The notes beneath the pieces were generated by a model. That model made no database searches and was not told where the DNA came from. It saw only the letters and a list, made by a program, of their open reading frames with translations. Source: an uncultured Eubacteriales bacterium (GTDB taxonomy: Bacteria > Bacillota > Clostridia > Christensenellales > Aristaeellaceae). Taken from it: a DNA stretch of 64,000 nt. The position numbers and the translations under genes were made by a program. This document shows positions 40,196 to 48,745 of this stretch, piece by piece (the stretch's first letter is position 1; each line of letters starts with the position of its first letter). The stretch is taken from positions 1 through 64,000 of the forward strand of contig OMYT01000019.1 in NCBI GenBank assembly GCA_900315315.1, given 5' to 3'.

Positions 40196-41662
40196 TCACT
40201 GCAAATCTGTCCGGATGATATAGGCCGTCACGGTCTTCATTCCCTCCGGACGCAGGTCGTATCCGTCCTTTCCGGCGTTCTGCGCGATCTTTTCCCAGAT
40301 TCGCATCGCATCCGGCACAGTACCTTCCAGATACGGAAGCAGCTTTTCCGCCGCCGCCTGCTCCGCGCCCAGGATCTGTGTCTTCAGGTTTCCCGTGCCG
40401 ATCAGCTGCAGCGCCGTCGCCCCGAGATTCAGCTTCGCCGCGCCTGCCGCCAGGGAGGAGGAACCTTCCGCCGCCTGCGCAACCCCGTCCGTGTAGGCTT
40501 TCAGGCCGGTCACGAATTCGTTTGCCTGATCCAGCTGATTCTTCAGCGCGGTCAGGCTTTCCTTCGCTTCGGGAATCTGTTCCAGCCCGGCAATCGCACC
40601 GTCCAGCACCTGGGCATAGTTCTCCGCCGTCAGTTCCGGCAGCTTTACGCCGGCCGCTTCCAGTCCGCTTCCGGCAATCTGCTTGTTGGCAAACGCCAGC
40701 GTCGCGGCCATCATCTGCTGCGCGCCGCCGTTCAGTTCCTCGTTCCGGCCCGTCAGTTTTTCCAGTCCGTTTTTCAGATCGGCCGCCCCGTCAGAAACCT
40801 CGCCGGCGCCTTCCGCCACCTGTTTCGCGCTGTCGTCCAGCTGGGTCAGTCCGCTGTTCAGCGCTCTGAGTTTCTCCACGATTTCCGCGGTCTTTCCGGT
40901 CACCTGCGGCAGTTCCTCCCCGGCTTTCATCGCCGTCAGCACTGCACCGATTTCCTGTATTTCCGTCTGCAGGTTCAGATCGAGCCGACCATCCGCTTCA
41001 CGCAGCAGCATATTCACCGGTTCCGAAGTCGCCAGCGTCATCATCCAGCCCAGATCCGCATGATCCGCTTTGAACCTGGCGGAGAAAGAAGCCGGCAGTT
41101 TCAGCGTTTCGTCCGCGCCCGGAACGGCCCAGCCGACCAGCACCCTGCGTCCCATTTCGGTCACGACCGCCGCGTTTGTCAGCTCCAGGCCGCTCACGCC
41201 TTCCTCCGGCAGCGGCAGAACCGTCACCGCCAGCGCCGGCAGTTCGCCGCTGCTTACATAGCTCACCGTCAGTTCCGCCTCCCCGGTCTTTGTTTTCAGT
41301 TCCTCCGCGGAAACTTCCCCGCCGTCCAGCGTCAGCCTGACCGTCGGGATCACCGCCGGCTGCCTGTCGCTTGTTCCCTGATAGATGATGTCCTTCCCGT
41401 CCGCCTGCCAGGTCAGTGTTTCTCCGTCCAGCGTGAAGCTTTCCTTTCCGCCCGCGTTGACGATTTCCGTCATCATCGTCCGGTCTGTCAGCTCATTCAG
41501 CCCGTCTGCGTTCTCCAGGCGGATGCTGTCCGTGATGCTTCTGACCGTACCCCCGGCGTCGGTGACCACATAAACCCTCTCATGCTTGGTATTCTCCGCC
41601 ATCGCGGATCCGCAGCCCAGCACCATGATCAGCGCCATTGCCATCGCAATCAGTTTTTTCAT
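40196..41662 (-). CDS. Secreted heptad-repeat protein, partner of the MMPL transporter
   Basis: A 488-residue exported protein. The signal peptide is MKKLIAMAMALIMVLGCGSA with a cut near AMA; a cysteine is present but not in a clear lipobox. Residues about 280-440 carry Leu/Gly heptads (LDDSAKQVAEGAGEVSDGAA, SSSLAAGAAKLNLGA), the X3LX2G pattern found in YhgE/Pip-type and MMPL-linked proteins, predicted as a long coiled coil. It follows the MMPL gene by 19 bases on the minus strand and should form an envelope complex with it. Start at ATG 41662 with GGAAGG nine bases upstream. Confidence 0.78.
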   Translation of the reverse strand: MKKLIAMAMALIMVLGCGSAMAENTKHERVYVVTDAGGTVRSITDSIRLENADGLNELTDRTMMTEIVNAGGKESFTLDGETLTWQADGKDIIYQGTSDRQPAVIPTVRLTLDGGEVSAEELKTKTGEAELTVSYVSSGELPALAVTVLPLPEEGVSGLELTNAAVVTEMGRRVLVGWAVPGADETLKLPASFSARFKADHADLGWMMTLATSEPVNMLLREADGRLDLNLQTEIQEIGAVLTAMKAGEELPQVTGKTAEIVEKLRALNSGLTQLDDSAKQVAEGAGEVSDGAADLKNGLEKLTGRNEELNGGAQQMMAATLAFANKQIAGSGLEAAGVKLPELTAENYAQVLDGAIAGLEQIPEAKESLTALKNQLDQANEFVTGLKAYTDGVAQAAEGSSSLAAGAAKLNLGATALQLIGTGNLKTQILGAEQAAAEKLLPYLEGTVPDAMRIWEKIAQNAGKDGYDLRPEGMKTVTAYIIRTDLQ

Positions 41663-41681
41663 CGTCAAAGACCTTCCTTTC

Positions 41682-43748
41682 TCATTTCAGGCAGCGCATA
41701 TCCGCCGTCGTATGAACGATCAGTTTATCCAGGAGCAGCAGCACCGCAGGCAAAAGCAGCAGCACCACCGCCACGCTCAGCAACGCGCCCCGGGCAATCA
41801 GCCGGCACATGGAGGAGATGATATCCACCCTGGAATACAGGCCCACGCCGTATGTGGCGGCAAAGAAGCCCAGTCCGCTGACCAGGATGCTCTGCGCCGC
41901 AGAGGATACGGCGTTCTGCACCGCTTCTTTCCGGTCCATCCCGCTCAGCCGGTTCCGCTTGTACCGGGTCGTCATCAGGATCGCGTAGTCCACCGTGGCA
42001 CCCAATTGAATCGTCGAAATCAGAATCGGGCCGACGAAGGGCAGCTGCTGCCCGAAGTAATACGGCAGGCAGAGGTTTGCGGCAATGGCCAGCTCGATCA
42101 CCGCGACAAGCAGCACCGGCAGGCTGATCGATTTCTGCACCAGCAGGATAATCACAAAGATCGCTGCGATGGAAATCAGGCTGACCACGGTAAAATCGTG
42201 GTCCGTGCAGGCGATCAGGTCCTTTGTGCACGACGCCTCGCCGATCAGCATCCCGCCTTCATCGTACTTCTTCAGGATCCCGTTCAGCGTATCGATCTGC
42301 GCGTTCACCTCGTCCGATGAGATCACATAGGCGGAGTTAATCAGCATCAGCTGATACCGGTCGCTCTTCACCATGCCCAGGACGTCCTTTGGCACGATGC
42401 TTTCCGGAATTCCGGCTCCCAGCAGGCTGTCGATGCCGATCACGCTCCTGACCCCGTCCACCTGCTGCATCTCTTCCGTCATGTTCCGCACGTCCTGCTG
42501 CGGCACATCGCTGTCCACCAGCAGCAGGTGCGTCGTCGCCATGTTGAAGGTTTCCTCCAGTTTTTTGTTGGCGATCACGGATTCAAGCTCCTGCGGCATC
42601 ACCCTGCTCATGTCGTAATAGACATTCACATGGGCATAGCCGTAGAACGCCGGAACGATCATAATCACCAGGATCACAGCCAGCACCTTATAGTGCTTTG
42701 TCACAAACCGGCCGATTCCGCCGACATCCGGCAGCAGCGGCCTGTGGCTGGTCTTTTCGATTGCCCCGTCCAGCAGCCGGATCACGCAGGGCAGCAGCAC
42801 CACCGTGCCCAGCACCCCCATCACGACACCCTTGCTCATCACAATGCCCAGATCCCTGCCCAGCGTAAAGCTCATGAAACAGATGCTCACGAAGCCCGCC
42901 ACCGTGGTCAGGCTGGAGCCGAGGATTGACATGAAAGTCAGGTGAATCGCCTCCACCATCGCCTCGTCCTTGTCCCCGGTCTTTTCCTTCTGTTCCCTGT
43001 AGCTGTGCCACAGGAAGATGGAGTAGTCCAGCGTTACGCCCAGCTGAAGCACTGCCGCCACGGCTTTGGTAATGTAGCTGATCTCACCCAGGAAGTAATT
43101 CGACCCGAGATTCCACAGCACAGAAACCCCGATGCACGCCAGGAAAATGATCGGCAGCAGGAACGAATCCATCGTGATCATCAGCACCACCGCGCACAGC
43201 GCCACGGCGATTCCGACGTAAATGGCTTCCTGGTCTTCGACCATCTTCTTCGTATCCGTCACCACGGCGGACAGGCCGCTGACAAAACACTTCTCCCCGG
43301 CTGTCTTCCGCACCTGTTCAATGGCTTCCATCGTTTCCTCGGAGGAGGATCCCTCATCGAAGAACACAGCGCTCAGCATACAGTCTCCCCGGCTGAATTT
43401 TTCCCGGATCTCCTCCGGGATGATTTCAACCGGCAGCATTCCCTTTGTCAGGGAAGCATATCCGATCACGGAGTCGACATGGGGAATCTCTTTCAGCGCG
43501 TTCTCCATGTTCTGCTGTTCCGGAATGCTCATGCCCTCCGTCACCAGCAGGGAAAAAGCACCTTTCCCGAAGTCCTCCAGCAGGATCTTCTGCCCTTTCA
43601 CCGTATCCAGGTCCTGGGGCAGATAATAAAGCAGATCATATTTGGTCTTTGTCGCTGCCATTCCCAGGATCGACGGGATCAGCAACAGCAGGCAGAGGAT
43701 CACCACAATTCCTCTGTGCCGGACCATCCATTTGGTAAAACGCTTCAC
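41682..43748 (-). CDS. MMPL/RND-family transporter
   Basis: A 688-residue RND-superfamily transporter of the MMPL/YdfJ type with two similar halves, each one helix, a large outer loop and a five-helix bundle (12 helices). The repeated motif is LGVTLDYSIFLWHSYR in half one and LGATVDYAILMTTRYK in half two, both with the Asp-Tyr pair that carries protons. It would export lipids or amphipathic compounds. GTG start at 43748 with GAGGAGG seven bases upstream. It is divergent from the TetR gene, with shared promoter DNA, so TetR surely controls it. Confidence 0.9.
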   Translation of the reverse strand: MKRFTKWMVRHRGIVVILCLLLLIPSILGMAATKTKYDLLYYLPQDLDTVKGQKILLEDFGKGAFSLLVTEGMSIPEQQNMENALKEIPHVDSVIGYASLTKGMLPVEIIPEEIREKFSRGDCMLSAVFFDEGSSSEETMEAIEQVRKTAGEKCFVSGLSAVVTDTKKMVEDQEAIYVGIAVALCAVVLMITMDSFLLPIIFLACIGVSVLWNLGSNYFLGEISYITKAVAAVLQLGVTLDYSIFLWHSYREQKEKTGDKDEAMVEAIHLTFMSILGSSLTTVAGFVSICFMSFTLGRDLGIVMSKGVVMGVLGTVVLLPCVIRLLDGAIEKTSHRPLLPDVGGIGRFVTKHYKVLAVILVIMIVPAFYGYAHVNVYYDMSRVMPQELESVIANKKLEETFNMATTHLLLVDSDVPQQDVRNMTEEMQQVDGVRSVIGIDSLLGAGIPESIVPKDVLGMVKSDRYQLMLINSAYVISSDEVNAQIDTLNGILKKYDEGGMLIGEASCTKDLIACTDHDFTVVSLISIAAIFVIILLVQKSISLPVLLVAVIELAIAANLCLPYYFGQQLPFVGPILISTIQLGATVDYAILMTTRYKRNRLSGMDRKEAVQNAVSSAAQSILVSGLGFFAATYGVGLYSRVDIISSMCRLIARGALLSVAVVLLLLPAVLLLLDKLIVHTTADMRCLK

Positions 43749-43778
43749 GTTTGTCCCTCCTCATTTTCCAACATGGTG

Positions 43779-43828
43779 TTGACTTTCTCAACGCAACGCA
43801 TTATAATCGCCTCGTTGATTGAAATCAA
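43779..43828. promoter_or_regulatory. Overlapping divergent promoters sharing one -10 palindrome
   Basis: Plus strand: TTGACT (43779-43784), 17 bp, TATAAT (43802-43807), toward tetR. Minus strand: TTGATT (43823-43828), 17 bp, TATAAT (43800-43805), toward MMPL. The -10 is the palindrome ATTATAAT (43800-43807) used in both directions. Confidence 0.8.
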
Positions 43829-43847
43829 TAATCAATTTGATTATCAA
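43818..43847. promoter_or_regulatory. Nested TTGAT/ATCAA palindromes, likely TetR operator
   Basis: ATTGAAATCAAT (43818-43829), AATCAATTTGATT (43830-43842) and TTGATTATCAA (43837-43847) are three palindromes built from the same half-site. The first covers the -35 of the MMPL promoter and lies just past the tetR start point, so binding would block both. Confidence 0.65.
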
Positions 43848-43985
43848 TCGTCCGTTAATCAACACCCTTGGTCCCGCCGGGAGTTATTCAACACCAGCCG
43901 CCCCATTTGTTCAGAATCTCGCCGTCACGCGAAGAGATCTTTCCACCGGCTTTCGGATTCGATAAACAGAAAGAAGGTTTACCAA

Positions 43986-44570
43986 ATGGAATTAACCGAA
44001 AAAAAAGAAGACCGCCGCGTTCGCCGTACCAAAAAGCTCCTCACCCAGGCCCTGACCCAGTTGCTCCAGGAAAAGCAGGTCAACGAAATCACCGTCCGGG
44101 AGCTGACGGACCTGGCGGATATGAACCGCGGTACCTTCTATCTGTATTATAAGGATATCTATGACATGCTCGAAAAAATCGAGGACAGCATGTTCAGCGC
44201 CCTCAACCAGATCATGGATCTCCATGAAAAAGAGGCGGCCGGTCTGCAGACCAGACCCCTCCTGCTGGATCTGTTTCATTTTATAGAGGAAAACAAGGAA
44301 ATGGTGCGCGTCCTCCTCAGCCCCAACGGGGACATCAACTTCCTGCACCGTCTCTTCGAAGTCATCCGGGAAAAATGCCTTCATGTCTTTCCAGCCCTGC
44401 CGGACAATCAGAGCGAGACGGACTTTGACTACCGCTACAGTTTCGTGGTCTTCGGCACTGCCGGTCTCATCCGCGCCTGGGTCAGCCGCGACTGTAAGGA
44501 ACCGGCTGATCAAATGGCTGATCTGGCCGACGCCCTGATCCGCCAGGGCAGTCTGAATGACCTAAGCTAA
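43986..44570 (+). CDS. TetR/AcrR-family regulator of the MMPL genes
   Basis: A 194-residue regulator. The N-terminal helix-turn-helix reads VNEITVRELTDLADMNRGTF and is followed by YLYYKDIYDMLEKIE, standard for TetR. The C-terminal ligand domain (about 80-194) resembles that of FASIII-type TetR regulators of Firmicutes. AAGAAGG lies eight bases before ATG 43986. It is divergent from the MMPL gene and probably represses both genes until a lipophilic ligand binds. The frame stays open far upstream antisense to MMPL, which has no meaning. Confidence 0.9.
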   Translation: MELTEKKEDRRVRRTKKLLTQALTQLLQEKQVNEITVRELTDLADMNRGTFYLYYKDIYDMLEKIEDSMFSALNQIMDLHEKEAAGLQTRPLLLDLFHFIEENKEMVRVLLSPNGDINFLHRLFEVIREKCLHVFPALPDNQSETDFDYRYSFVVFGTAGLIRAWVSRDCKEPADQMADLADALIRQGSLNDLS

Positions 44571-44581
44571 AAAGTAATCCT

Positions 44582-44689
44582 GACCGAAGGGGTCAAGGGG
44601 GGTTCGCAGCGCCCGGAAATAGAGCCAGTGGCTCTATTTCAGCGGAGAACGGGCGGCAGCCCCGGGCACTCGGAAAGCCCCCTTATTCA
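44582..44689 (-). repeat. Structured ~100-bp repeat, copy 1
   Basis: One of four copies. The central hairpin is GAAATAGAGCC (44616-44626), AGT, GGCTCTATTTC (44630-44640). It is flanked by conserved CGGGCGGCAGCCCCGGGC and GACCGAAGG blocks. It lies at the 3' end of the HAD gene, whose last ~18 codons and TAG stop are inside it, and between convergent genes. It shares the outer TGAATAAGGGGG end with copy 2. Confidence 0.9.
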
Positions 44690-45506
44690 TTTCCTCGATC
44701 ATTCTGCCGACCCCGTCCTCATCATTCCCCGGGGCGATCCGGTCAGCGGCGTCCTTTGCCGCCTGGACCCCGTTCTCCATCGCCACCCCGATTCCGGCCG
44801 TGCGGATCATGCTCAGGTCGTTGGAGCCGTCCCCGAAGGCGGCAGCCGCTTCCGTCCCGATCCCCAGATAATCGCATAAAGCCTGCAGCGCCGCCCCCTT
44901 GTTCGCCCGCCCGTCATTGATTTCGATGTTCCGGGCGATCGATGAGGTGACCGCCAGCTGCGGGAACCGCTCCGCCGTCTTTATCATCACGAACTCCTGG
45001 ATCTCTGCAGTTTCACAGAAAGCCTGGATTTTCTGTACGGCCTTTCCTTCTGTGCGGATGCGCTCCTTCAGATCCGGCACGGGCTTGCGCAGCGCCAGGA
45101 TCATCTTCAGGTAGATCGGGCTCGGCGCGTAGCGGTCAGCTTTCTTCAGCATCTCCGCCGTCATATAGGCCTGTCCGTCCTGATAGCAGTCATAGATTGC
45201 CGGAAAACCGTCCAGCCAGGTCATGACCTCCAGCGCCGTCTCCTGCGGAATCTCCGCACGGTACAGTATCCGGTCCTCTTCCCTGTCGTATACAGCCGCG
45301 CCGTTGGCCAGGATCAGATAGCGGATGAAGGAAAGATCCCGGATCTCTTCCGGAAGGCCGGTATAGATCCTCCCCGTAGCCGGCACGATGAAGATCCCCG
45401 CCTCCGCCGCTTTTTCCATGGCATTCCTGTTCCGTTCCGTCAGCCGCTTGTCCGTCGTCAGCAGCGTCCCGTCCAGATCCATCGCGATCAGTTGTATTTC
45501 ACCCAT
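44634..45506 (-). CDS. HAD-superfamily Cof-type sugar phosphatase
   Basis: A 290-residue haloacid dehalogenase-like hydrolase of the Cof/YbiV type (cap C2B). Motif I is MDLDGTLLTTD (9-19), motif II is PATGR, motif III includes the Lys in NKGAALQALCDY and motif IV is FGDGSNDLSMI. It dephosphorylates sugar phosphates or FMN-like compounds. The ATG follows GAGGG. The last residues (GAFRVPGAAARSPLK) are encoded by the structured repeat, which replaced or extended the native end; the family normally ends soon after the final helix. Confidence 0.9.
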   Translation of the reverse strand: MGEIQLIAMDLDGTLLTTDKRLTERNRNAMEKAAEAGIFIVPATGRIYTGLPEEIRDLSFIRYLILANGAAVYDREEDRILYRAEIPQETALEVMTWLDGFPAIYDCYQDGQAYMTAEMLKKADRYAPSPIYLKMILALRKPVPDLKERIRTEGKAVQKIQAFCETAEIQEFVMIKTAERFPQLAVTSSIARNIEINDGRANKGAALQALCDYLGIGTEAAAAFGDGSNDLSMIRTAGIGVAMENGVQAAKDAADRIAPGNDEDGVGRMIEEMNKGAFRVPGAAARSPLK

Positions 45507-45528
45507 AACCAGCCCTCAAAACCATTCC

Positions 45529-45632
45529 GACCGAAGGTCCAGGGGTTCGTCGCGCCCGGAAAACTGTCCAGTGGACAGTTTTCAGCAAAGAACGGGCGGC
45601 AGCCCCGGGCACTCGGAAAGCCCCCTTATTCA
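45529..45632 (-). repeat. Structured ~100-bp repeat, copy 2
   Basis: Central hairpin GAAAACTGTCC (45559-45569), AGT, GGACAGTTTTC (45573-45583), with the outer CGCCCG/CGGGCG helix around it. It starts at the TAA stop of the GH13 gene and ends 22 bases before the HAD start, so it is an intercistronic spacer on the minus strand. Confidence 0.9.
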
Positions 45633-47473
45633 AACCTGTGACACAACCACCTGAATCCTCCGGCCGGCACCTTCACCGCCCCGGCGTCTCTGACCGTCCC
45701 GTCCATCAGATCCGTGTATTCTTTCTCATCCCGCAGCCAGGCTGTCGCGTCCTCGCTTCCGAAGTTGAACAGGGCCAGGATCTGCTCTTTCCGGTAATAC
45801 CGGCCGATCCCCACGATGTGGTTGTTCCCCGTGTCCAGGATCCATGTATCCGCCTCCGTGTCAAAGGCGGCATGTTCCGCGCGCTGCGTTTCCAGTTTCC
45901 TGATCGCGGTGAACACACGCCCCTCCGGAGTATCTTCCCTTGTCCTCAGTTCGGCTTTGGTCCAATCCATGTTTCCGCGGTGCAGATACCGGCTGTCCTC
46001 CCGCTTCAGCGGATCGTCGTGGTATGCGTTGTCGTTTTCCTGGGCAATCTCGTCCCCGCTGTATAGCACCGGCACTCCGCTCAGCGTGAAGATGAACGCG
46101 TGCAGCATAATGTCCAGCCGGATCGCTTCCTCCATGGCCAGTTTGTCCCCGCTCTCCCGGGCGGACTCTATTCCGCACAGGGAGGCTGTCGTGCCGCACA
46201 GGCGCGCGTCCCCCAGCCGCGGGTCATCGTTGTACAGTTCGCCCCGTGCCGGACTGTCCGGCCATTTTCCCGTCAGGTAGTTGTTCAGGAACCGCTTATG
46301 CGGGATCTCCTCCTGACCGAACTGCCGTAGGAAATCATAGTCCAGTCCCCAGCCGATATCGTCGTGGCAGCGCAGATAGTTGAGGAACGTGTATGCCTTC
46401 GGCAGCGAGAATACCTGCTGCAGCTGATGCGTCAGCAGCCGCACATCCCGTGACGCCACCGTATGCCAGATTGTCGCCATCGTGGTTACGTTGTACAGCA
46501 GATGGCATTCCGGCCTCTCCACCGTCCCGAAGTAAGGCGCCACCTTGCTGGGCTCCATCACGACCTCGCCCAGCAGCAGCGTGCCGGGGCAGACGATTTC
46601 GCAGACAATCCGCATCATCCTCACCAGCGAATGCACCTGTCTCAGATTCCGGCAGGTTGTCCCCAGCGTTTTCCAGATATACGGCACTGCGTCCAGCCGG
46701 ATAATATCAATCCCGTTGTTGCACAGGAACAGCATGTTCTCCGTCATGTCGTTGAACACCGTGGGGTTGGCGTAGTTCAGATCCCACTGATAGGGATAGA
46801 AGGTCGTCATGACGATCTTTTGTGCTTCCTCGCACCAGGTAAAGTTCCCCGGCGCCGTGGTTGGAAACACTTGCGGCATCGTCTCGTTGTACCAGTTCGG
46901 AATACTCCAGTCATCGTAGAAGAAATACCGGTGCTGGAATTCCTCCTCCCCGGCCCGCGCCCGGCGCGCCCATTCATGGTCCTCGCTGGTGTGGTTCATC
47001 ACAAAGTCCAGGCAGAGCGCAATGCCGCGTTCATGGCAGTCCGCCGCCAGTTCCGCCAGGTCCTCCATCGTCCCCAGTTCCGGCTGAACCTTACGGAAAT
47101 CGCTCACCGCGTAGCCGCCGTCGCTGCGCCCCTCCGGACTTTCCAGCAGCGGCATCAGGTGCAGGTAATTGAGTCCGCATTCCGCGATGTAGTCAAGCTT
47201 TTTCCTGACGCCCTGCAGATTCCCCGCGAACGGCTTCACATACATCAGCATGCCGACCATCTCATGGCCCTTATACCAGTCCGGGCATTCTTCCCGGGCC
47301 CGGTCCATCATTTTCAGTTTTTCCGGCCTCTCCAGCCACATGCGATACAGCATCTCGGTAAAGTAGTCGTAGGCCCCCATATCATTGTGATACAGTTCGC
47401 AGTACAGCCATTTCAGCTCGTTCGCGTGCAAGCGGTACCGGATTGAATATTCTTTCTCCCACGTTTTGTTCAT
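45626..47473 (-). CDS. GH13 amylosucrase-like glucan/sucrose enzyme
   Basis: A 615-residue glycoside hydrolase family 13 protein close to amylosucrases (subfamily 4). Motifs: LDFVMNHTSEDHEW (155-168), nucleophile Asp261 in IIRLDAVPY, acid/base Glu303 in LLGEVV and HDDIGW (370-375). A C-terminal beta domain follows. No signal peptide. Amylosucrases make alpha-glucan from sucrose; some relatives are sucrose hydrolases. Start at ATG 47473, with GGAGGAGG upstream. Its last codon runs into the structured repeat copy 2. Confidence 0.88.
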   Translation of the reverse strand: MNKTWEKEYSIRYRLHANELKWLYCELYHNDMGAYDYFTEMLYRMWLERPEKLKMMDRAREECPDWYKGHEMVGMLMYVKPFAGNLQGVRKKLDYIAECGLNYLHLMPLLESPEGRSDGGYAVSDFRKVQPELGTMEDLAELAADCHERGIALCLDFVMNHTSEDHEWARRARAGEEEFQHRYFFYDDWSIPNWYNETMPQVFPTTAPGNFTWCEEAQKIVMTTFYPYQWDLNYANPTVFNDMTENMLFLCNNGIDIIRLDAVPYIWKTLGTTCRNLRQVHSLVRMMRIVCEIVCPGTLLLGEVVMEPSKVAPYFGTVERPECHLLYNVTTMATIWHTVASRDVRLLTHQLQQVFSLPKAYTFLNYLRCHDDIGWGLDYDFLRQFGQEEIPHKRFLNNYLTGKWPDSPARGELYNDDPRLGDARLCGTTASLCGIESARESGDKLAMEEAIRLDIMLHAFIFTLSGVPVLYSGDEIAQENDNAYHDDPLKREDSRYLHRGNMDWTKAELRTREDTPEGRVFTAIRKLETQRAEHAAFDTEADTWILDTGNNHIVGIGRYYRKEQILALFNFGSEDATAWLRDEKEYTDLMDGTVRDAGAVKVPAGGFRWLCHRFE

Positions 47474-47563
47474 GCTGTTCCTCCTCCTGCCCGTCCGTCG
47501 GAAAAGAAATGGATTCAAAAGCCGGTTCCCCGGCATATTTGTTTCATTCATTCTGTATATATG

Positions 47564-47593
47564 ATTGTATCATGAGTGTATCAGTCTTCGCAA
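47564..47593 (-). promoter_or_regulatory. Possible promoter for the GH13 gene
   Basis: On the minus strand, TTGCGA (47588-47593) and TACAAT (47564-47569) are 18 bp apart, overlapping the end of the CapA gene. A small hairpin GCCGG/CCGGC with TTTT (about 47518-47535) lies in the leader. Confidence 0.4.
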
Positions 47594-48693
47594 TACTTAA
47601 TGGTTGCCGACCCGTCCGGATTCCGAACGTCCGGGTCGGTTCCTGTCGTTTCCGCCATTTTCTTCAGCACCCGTTCCGCATCCTCTCCCGTCAGCAGGCA
47701 GGGGGAGTAATTATTGTGCCGTTTATCGCTGGTAATGCTGATCGGGTAAAACGTCAGTGCGATCTCCTTCAATTCTCCGTCCTCAAAGCGCAGTTCCGCC
47801 CGCACCACCAGCGCGTCGTTATCCTTCGCGAAAGTCGTCCCGCCGAAGGAGCAGTTACCGAGGCTGTAAACAACCGGCACGTCATCTTTCAGCACCAGGC
47901 CCTGCAGCACATGCGGATGGTGCCCGATCACCAGGCAGGAGCCGGCTTTCACTGCCCGCTCGACAATCTGCGCCTGATAATTGTCCGGCGGGCGGTAGCT
48001 GTATTCCGTCCCCGCGTGCATGACCGTGATCACCGCCGCGCAGCCGAGGTCTCTCAGTTTTTCCGCCTGCGCTGCAAAGCGCTTCGCCCGGTTTCCCGTC
48101 AGGGAATAGTTAACCCCGAGAAAACCGATCATCAGGCCTTCATCGCTCCGCCAGATCGCCGGCGCGTCCACACCGAACCAGCAGATTCCCGCCTCTTCCA
48201 GCGCTTTCTTTGTGTCCGCGTATCCTTCGTCCCCGTAGTCATGGGTATGGTTGTTCGCTACCGTCACGCATTCGATGCTGCCTTCCTTCAGGATCTGCGT
48301 GTTGGCCGTCGGTCCGATGAAGTTGAATTCCTTTTTCTCTTTTTTCAGTTTCCGGTCGCTCAGCACAACCTCCAGGTTCGCAACCGTCAGGTCGTCCGCT
48401 TCAGTCAGCTGCTTCAGGCCCCGGAAGGGAAAATCCATCCCGTTCTCCGCGATCCGGCTGGCGAAACTCAGGGCCTGCCCGGCCTTTTTCTCTTCTCCTC
48501 CGAGTGTGCAGTCCCCCAGAAAGGTCATCGTCACAGTGCCGGTATATTCGTCGTCCGGAAGTCCGAGCATCTCCGCGGAAACCTCATCCGTCACCGTATA
48601 CCAGTTCCCGGAAGCCAGACAAAAACACGGAATCATCATGAAAATCATGACCCAGGCTGCCATTTTTCTGAACCTCATCCGCTCTCCACTCAT
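47581..48693 (-). CDS. CapA-family poly-gamma-glutamate-type protein
   Basis: A 370-residue secreted or membrane-anchored protein of the CapA/PGA-cap metallophosphatase-like family. N-terminal hydrophobic segment AAWVMIFMMIPCFCLA; then FLGDCTLGG, NLEVVLSD, TVANNHTHDYGDEG, VMHAGTEY and IGHHPHVLQG carry the Asp/His residues of the family's metal site. The start is uncertain: ATG 48693 (GGAGAG ten bases upstream) or ATG 48678 (ribosome site very close), both in a heptamer-repeat region. CapA proteins take part in capsule or polyglutamate anchoring; a role here is inferred only. Confidence 0.85.
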   Translation of the reverse strand: MSGERMRFRKMAAWVMIFMMIPCFCLASGNWYTVTDEVSAEMLGLPDDEYTGTVTMTFLGDCTLGGEEKKAGQALSFASRIAENGMDFPFRGLKQLTEADDLTVANLEVVLSDRKLKKEKKEFNFIGPTANTQILKEGSIECVTVANNHTHDYGDEGYADTKKALEEAGICWFGVDAPAIWRSDEGLMIGFLGVNYSLTGNRAKRFAAQAEKLRDLGCAAVITVMHAGTEYSYRPPDNYQAQIVERAVKAGSCLVIGHHPHVLQGLVLKDDVPVVYSLGNCSFGGTTFAKDNDALVVRAELRFEDGELKEIALTFYPISITSDKRHNNYSPCLLTGEDAERVLKKMAETTGTDPDVRNPDGSATIKYCED

Positions 48694-48737
48694 CAGCTTT
48701 CTACTCTCCACTCTCCACTCTTCACTCTCCAGTCTCA
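48682..48737 (-). repeat. Heptamer (GAGTGGA-type) repeat, copy d
   Basis: Minus-strand GAGTGAAGAGTGGAGAGTGG and a further GAGTGGAGAG fill the gap between the YdcF-like stop and the CapA start and supply its ribosome site. Confidence 0.85.
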
Positions 48738-48745
48738 GCTACCCA

